Source: UMGS172 sp045636945 (GTDB lineage: Bacteria > Bacillota > Clostridia > Oscillospirales > Acutalibacteraceae). From it: a stretch of 26,052 nucleotides of DNA. The position numbers and the translations under genes were made by a program. Below are positions 22,519 to 26,052 of this stretch, in pieces. The notes under the pieces were generated by a model, which searched no databases, was not told where the DNA came from, and saw only the letters and a program-made list of their open reading frames with translations. Where the stretch lies: the NCBI GenBank assembly GCA_045636945.1, contig JAZTYO010000013.1, positions 1 through 26,052 on the forward strand, in the 5' to 3' direction. Position 1 is the stretch's first letter; each line of letters opens with the position of its first letter.

Positions 22519-23607
22519 TTATTTTAGGATTATATCACAAATTCTGTCGACATCCTCGACCGTCAAATCGGCAAATAGAGGCAGTGTAAGTACTCTATCA
22601 GCTATGTACTCTGCCACTGGTGTTTCCCCTTTGTCGTAGTCCTTATAACACTCAAAACTGTTGGTCAGCGGATAGAAGTACTTTCTTGCGATGATGTCGT
22701 CTTTTTTGAGAAACTCGAAAACCTCATCGCGGTCATATTTATAACCGTCGAAAACGACGGGGAAATATGCATAGTTGGATTTAACGCCTTCCTGCTCGGG
22801 TGCAAGTTTGATTCCCTCAACTCCCCCAAGGCGTTGTCTGTAACGCTCGACGGCGGTTTTTCTCTTTGCGATTTCACCTTCTATATGGCGGAGATTGCAA
22901 ATGCCCATTGCAGCATGAAACTCGCTCATCTTGGCGTTTGTACCGATATATCTTCCCTCTTCACCGAATAATCCAAAGTTCTTCATATCGTTTAGAGGTT
23001 GTACCAAACTGTCGTCTGCGTAACACACTGCACCGCCTTCAACAGTATTGAAAACCTTGGTAGCGTGGAAGGAAAACATCGAAGCGTCACCGAAGTTTGC
23101 ACAGTTTTCCCCATTGTATGTAACACCGAAAGCATGTGCGGCATCGTAGATAACTTTGAGATTGTGTTTCTTCGCAATCGCGTCAATCGCCTCGATATCA
23201 CAGATGTTTCCATAGACGTGAACGGGCATTATTGCGACGGTTTTGTCGGTGATAAGCGCCTCTATTTTGGTCACGTCGATGGTGTAATCTACCTCGTTTA
23301 TATCGCAGAAAACAGGGACAAGTCCACTTCTTGCGATGGAGTTTGTTGTGGAAACAAAGGTAAACGGGGTCGTGATAACCTCACTGTCCTTCGGGAAGTT
23401 CATCACCGAAAGGATACCTTCAAGTGCGAGATGCCCGTTTGTATATAGGGTGATGTTGGGAGTGTTGAGGTACTCCTTCAAGTCCGCCTCAAGCTGTTTA
23501 TGCTTGACACCCATATTGGTGAGCCATCTCGACTCCCACAGTTCTTTTATTTCGTTGCAATATTCCTCGAAATCGGGCATCGAGGAACGTGTTACGTTGA
23601 TAGGCAT
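22519..23607 (-). CDS. DegT/DnrJ/EryC1/StrS sugar aminotransferase, VioA-like
   Basis: 362 residues from ATG 23607. PLP-dependent type I aminotransferase with the internal aldimine lysine in SFHATKVFNTVEGGA (K184) and the cofactor aspartate in VIYDAAHAFG (D155). The N-terminal pattern (ELWESRWLTNMG...KQLEADLKEYL...LYTNGHLALEG) and the HATKVFNT core are close to what I recall of VioA, which aminates dTDP-4-keto-6-deoxyglucose at C4 to give dTDP-viosamine (dTDP-Qui4N); FdtB-type 3-aminotransferases are an alternative. Co-location with rmlA-rmlB supplies that substrate. Start ATG has GAGGTAA upstream; the TTG at 23622 lies on the ribosome site and is rejected. Confidence 0.88.
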   Translation of the reverse strand: MPINVTRSSMPDFEEYCNEIKELWESRWLTNMGVKHKQLEADLKEYLNTPNITLYTNGHLALEGILSVMNFPKDSEVITTPFTFVSTTNSIARSGLVPVFCDINEVDYTIDVTKIEALITDKTVAIMPVHVYGNICDIEAIDAIAKKHNLKVIYDAAHAFGVTYNGENCANFGDASMFSFHATKVFNTVEGGAVCYADDSLVQPLNDMKNFGLFGEEGRYIGTNAKMSEFHAAMGICNLRHIEGEIAKRKTAVERYRQRLGGVEGIKLAPEQEGVKSNYAYFPVVFDGYKYDRDEVFEFLKKDDIIARKYFYPLTNSFECYKDYDKGETPVAEYIADRVLTLPLFADLTVEDVDRICDIILK

Positions 23608-23622
23608 AAAGTTACCTCGCAA

Positions 23623-24795
23623 TTATTCTTGTGATTCAAGATAAAGTTCGTAGAACTTTCCGGGGTCAACCTTTCCAAACCCCTTGCTTTCAAAAAAGTA
23701 TCTTGCACCTTCTACATTAAGGATCGGTCCGCACATAACCTGCTCATAATCTGCGGCAGGATGAGTGTTGATCTCGCAAAATTTGAATCCGTCCGGAGTT
23801 ATTATTATATCAAATCCAAGATAATCAAGTGAAGATACATGGTCACATACCTTTTTCAAGGTTTCCTTAACATATTCCCAATTAGGCAATCTTTCATTTT
23901 CCCAGATCACATGAGTGTCAGGATGCTCTTTGCACTTCCATTCGCCATCGGGACAGAAGCGACGGTATCTTATACCGGAATTATTATATTCACCTGTTTC
24001 AAAATTAAAGCCTATACCGATGCCTCCTGAAGAAAGATTGCTCGCACCGCCCGAAACAGAGGTGCCAAACCTTGCATACGAAACGGTACATCGCCATTTC
24101 GCGGGAGCATACGGCTCTTCCTGCGGCAACTTGACCATAATAACCCTTAAGGTACATTCGCTCGAAGGCCAAATTCTCGACAGATCTTCGTGTTGATAGC
24201 AATATTCCGTAACAATATGGTTTTCCAAATGAGCAACTATATGGTTATACTCATCCGCACCTATCGGTTTATTATTAGCTATGATCTCACCGTTTTTATA
24301 CTCCAGCTTTACAAATCCTCTTCCGCCGGATGTGCCGGAATTGGGCTTTACCGCAAGTGTTCCCTTTCGTTTAAGAAGATTGAGAATAAAATCCTTATCT
24401 CTGTTGATGTCGCTCGGAGCGTCCATAAGATAAGTATAATTACCGCTATTCTCAACATAAAGATAATACTCAGGCATTGTATCTGCACAGCCGTTGCTGT
24501 TAAGGACATACTTGAGCGTCAATTTGTCATTTACCCATATCTTGAAATGATGATTTATGGGGTGGATCATAAAGTATTGATAATCAGGAAGATAGCTTTC
24601 ATAGTTTTCCTCTGTTAACCCATAAAGCTCAACTCTTCCCGGGTAAAACCCTTTTGACAAAGCCCACTTCTTTGTCTCTTCGTCTGTAGGGAACGCTTTT
24701 TCATCGTCGGAAAGTTTTTTAACAAACATTCTGGACCATTTGTAGTCCATTCCATTTTCTTGCATCAACTCAAGAAGTTTGTCGTAGTTAGTCAT
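23623..24795 (-). CDS. ATP-grasp protein, sugar-transfer-associated type
   Basis: 390 residues. The ATP-grasp fold is read from TLAVKPNSGTSGGRGFVKL (K150; glycine-rich loop 153-160), a TEYCYQHE stretch (about 196-203, region binding adenine), and the Mg2+-binding C-terminal block YLGFDIIITPDGFKFCEINTHP (D329, E341, N343). The long N-terminal part before residue 140 and the closing HPAADYEQ resemble the 'sugar-transfer associated ATP-grasp' family (PF14397-like), found beside capsule genes. ATP-grasp enzymes form amide or similar bonds through an acyl-phosphate; here the likely acceptor is an amino sugar, but no substrate is proven. It is next to the aminotransferase gene (15 bases apart) and 10 bases after another ATP-grasp gene. 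Confidence 0.78.
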   Translation of the reverse strand: MTNYDKLLELMQENGMDYKWSRMFVKKLSDDEKAFPTDEETKKWALSKGFYPGRVELYGLTEENYESYLPDYQYFMIHPINHHFKIWVNDKLTLKYVLNSNGCADTMPEYYLYVENSGNYTYLMDAPSDINRDKDFILNLLKRKGTLAVKPNSGTSGGRGFVKLEYKNGEIIANNKPIGADEYNHIVAHLENHIVTEYCYQHEDLSRIWPSSECTLRVIMVKLPQEEPYAPAKWRCTVSYARFGTSVSGGASNLSSGGIGIGFNFETGEYNNSGIRYRRFCPDGEWKCKEHPDTHVIWENERLPNWEYVKETLKKVCDHVSSLDYLGFDIIITPDGFKFCEINTHPAADYEQVMCGPILNVEGARYFFESKGFGKVDPGKFYELYLESQE

Positions 24796-24805
24796 AAAAA
24801 TCCCC

Positions 24806-26029
24806 CTATATATCAGTAAGCAAATCTTTTCTCATTATATCCTTGCCGTTTATGTCAAGCACCTGCATTGTGGCTACTGCCTTTTTATGCTTTGCACGAA
24901 TCTCGTCCATTGTATCGGCTTGGATTGTAAATCCTGCTACTCGGTCGCCACTGTTTTCGATGGTATCGAATTCTGCTCCCTGCCATTTGTAGAGGCTGTA
25001 TTCGGAAATCGTGTCGTCGGCAACCAGCTCGTCGAAGCCGTCAAGACGGTCGAAAACACCCGGGTTACAGTAGATAAACTCGTTTATTATGTATCGGTTT
25101 TCTGGGATAACCTTTTCAACGTGTGGTTTGTTGCCCAAAGTCAAATCCACCACCGCAGAAACGACATCAAAGCCTGATGCTTTTTTAATAAGTCTGAACT
25201 TAACTCCGCCACCTGTTCTTGCACTGAACTCAAGAACGAATGCTCTCTTTCCGTCGGTTATCATCTGTATAAGCATTGGGGAGTTTTTGAGTCCGAAAGC
25301 GTCGGCTATCTGTTGAGCGATACCCTGCACCAAATCGTACACCTTTTCCACTACGTCGGCAGAATAGCGACCTCTAAAGATTACGAACTTGTCGTTGTTT
25401 GCAATTTTGTCGAGCGAAGATACCGAAAGAACGTGTGCAACACCCTCTTCTACATAGACGTCAACGCTGAGCTCTTCGCCTTCTATAAATTCCTCAACAA
25501 TTGCGGTATTTGTTCGGCTATATTCGACTGCCTTTTCAAAAGCGAGTTTAAGTTCTTGGATGTTCTCTACCTTTTTAACACCCCTTGAACTGTTGCAGTC
25601 AACGGGTTTTACTATAAGCGGATAGGTCATCGAAGTGAGTTGTTTTTCATCGAGTTCTCCCATTATGACGTGCTTTGCCGTGGGTACACCAAACTCATTG
25701 AACACTTTTTTCATATACTGCTTGTTGGTAACGTTGAGTGCAGTTTTGTGGTCAATATAGCAAGGAAGCCCAAGTGTTTCAGAGACTTTTGCAACGGTAT
25801 TGATGGCTTGGTCTGTGCAGACGGTTATGAGAAAATCAACCTTTTCGTTTCTTGCAACATCGGTTATTCCCTCAAGGTCAAGTGTCGAAACTTGGTAAAA
25901 CTTATCTGCATATTTTCTTGCTACAGGATTTTCGTAATAATCCGCAAGAATTGTATATATATTTCTTCTTTTTAGTTCTTCTATTAAGGCTATCTGCGGA
26001 AATCCCCCCGCCAAAACCAATGCCTTCAT
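24806..26029 (-). CDS. ATP-grasp ligase, carbamoyl-phosphate-synthase-like
   Basis: 407 residues, apparently complete: ATG with GGGGGAAAAG upstream. N-terminal Rossmann-like preATP-grasp domain (MKALVLAGGFPQIALIEELK, LADYYENPVARKYAD), central ATP-grasp with YPLIVKPVDCNSSRGV (K141; 147-151), VEEFIEGEELSVDVYV (179-192) and the catalytic VLEFSARTGGG (E267, R271). The overall form is that of PurK/PurT/CarB-like ligases and of amino acid or peptide ligases (BacD, carnosine synthase type). In this operon an amino acid attached to the amino group of a 4-amino sugar, or to a uronic acid, is a reasonable guess. Together with the next gene it makes a pair of unlike ATP-grasp enzymes. Nothing upstream is visible. 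Confidence 0.82.
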   Translation of the reverse strand: MKALVLAGGFPQIALIEELKRRNIYTILADYYENPVARKYADKFYQVSTLDLEGITDVARNEKVDFLITVCTDQAINTVAKVSETLGLPCYIDHKTALNVTNKQYMKKVFNEFGVPTAKHVIMGELDEKQLTSMTYPLIVKPVDCNSSRGVKKVENIQELKLAFEKAVEYSRTNTAIVEEFIEGEELSVDVYVEEGVAHVLSVSSLDKIANNDKFVIFRGRYSADVVEKVYDLVQGIAQQIADAFGLKNSPMLIQMITDGKRAFVLEFSARTGGGVKFRLIKKASGFDVVSAVVDLTLGNKPHVEKVIPENRYIINEFIYCNPGVFDRLDGFDELVADDTISEYSLYKWQGAEFDTIENSGDRVAGFTIQADTMDEIRAKHKKAVATMQVLDINGKDIMRKDLLTDI

Positions 26030-26052
26030 TTCTTTTCCCCCTACGCTTTTTT
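26030..26052 (-). other. Right edge: ribosome site of the ATP-grasp gene
   Basis: Only GCGTAGGGGGAAAAG-type leader is visible before the start codon at 26029; the promoter or preceding gene of the polysaccharide operon is outside the window. Confidence 0.5.

Overview
The window looks like part of the chromosome of an anaerobic, low-to-moderate GC Firmicute, probably a gut-type member of the class Clostridia. The evidence is indirect: pyruvate formate-lyase with its activase, a ZTP (pfl-motif) riboswitch, SipW-type signal peptidases, strong Gram-positive Shine-Dalgarno sites (AGGAGG, GGAGG), sigma-A promoters spaced 17 bp, and rho-independent terminators. I saw no rRNA, tRNA, CRISPR array, transposase or phage gene. 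All genes are on the minus strand except a short plus-strand island at about 13.3-14.8 kb.

Region 1 (1-3.05 kb, minus): the 5' part of a secreted protein gene that runs off the left edge, then a Na+:alanine/glycine symporter gene followed by a cysteine-synthase-family gene. The last two are one transcription unit with a clear promoter at 3016-3044.

Region 2 (3.07-9.47 kb, minus): a surface-protein locus built on the SipW/TasA plan. A promoter at 9445-9473 starts two signal peptidases of the Ser/His (SipW/ER-like) type, followed by two substrate-like proteins with the S-L-A-(Y/W)-F signal peptide signature. A second promoter at 5855-5883 starts four more genes: three SLAYF-like proteins and, between them, a protein with a classical signal peptide and a C-terminal PPTGD-plus-transmembrane anchor. 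A terminator at 3066-3101 ends the locus. The best reading is a dedicated machine for making and anchoring a TasA/camelysin-like surface fibre or matrix, with an unusually large set of substrates and two peptidases, one of which has degenerate motifs.

Region 3 (9.5-12.7 kb, minus): pflB-pflA, read from a consensus promoter through a ZTP riboswitch whose 3' end overlaps an intrinsic terminator. Formate production is thus probably tied to the 10-formyl-THF/purine state.

Region 4 (12.7-14.8 kb): a small helical-bundle protein (minus), a membrane-anchored alpha/beta hydrolase (plus) and a 71-residue XRE-type repressor-like protein (plus) preceded by two copies of a 17-bp operator-like palindrome.

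Region 5 (14.8-26.05 kb, minus): a tightly packed surface polysaccharide operon of ten genes, many overlapping by 1-16 bases. It encodes the three-enzyme UDP-L-FucNAc pathway (CapE/FnlA, CapF/FnlB, CapG/FnlC types), RmlA and RmlB making dTDP-4-keto-6-deoxyglucose, a VioA-like sugar aminotransferase, two different ATP-grasp ligases, and two paralogous nucleotidyltransferase-fold proteins interleaved with the FucNAc genes. No glycosyltransferase, flippase or polymerase lies in the visible part, so the operon continues beyond the right edge. Together the genes suggest a capsule or wall glycan with N-acetylfucosamine and a 4-amino-4,6-dideoxy sugar, possibly N-acylated with an amino acid.
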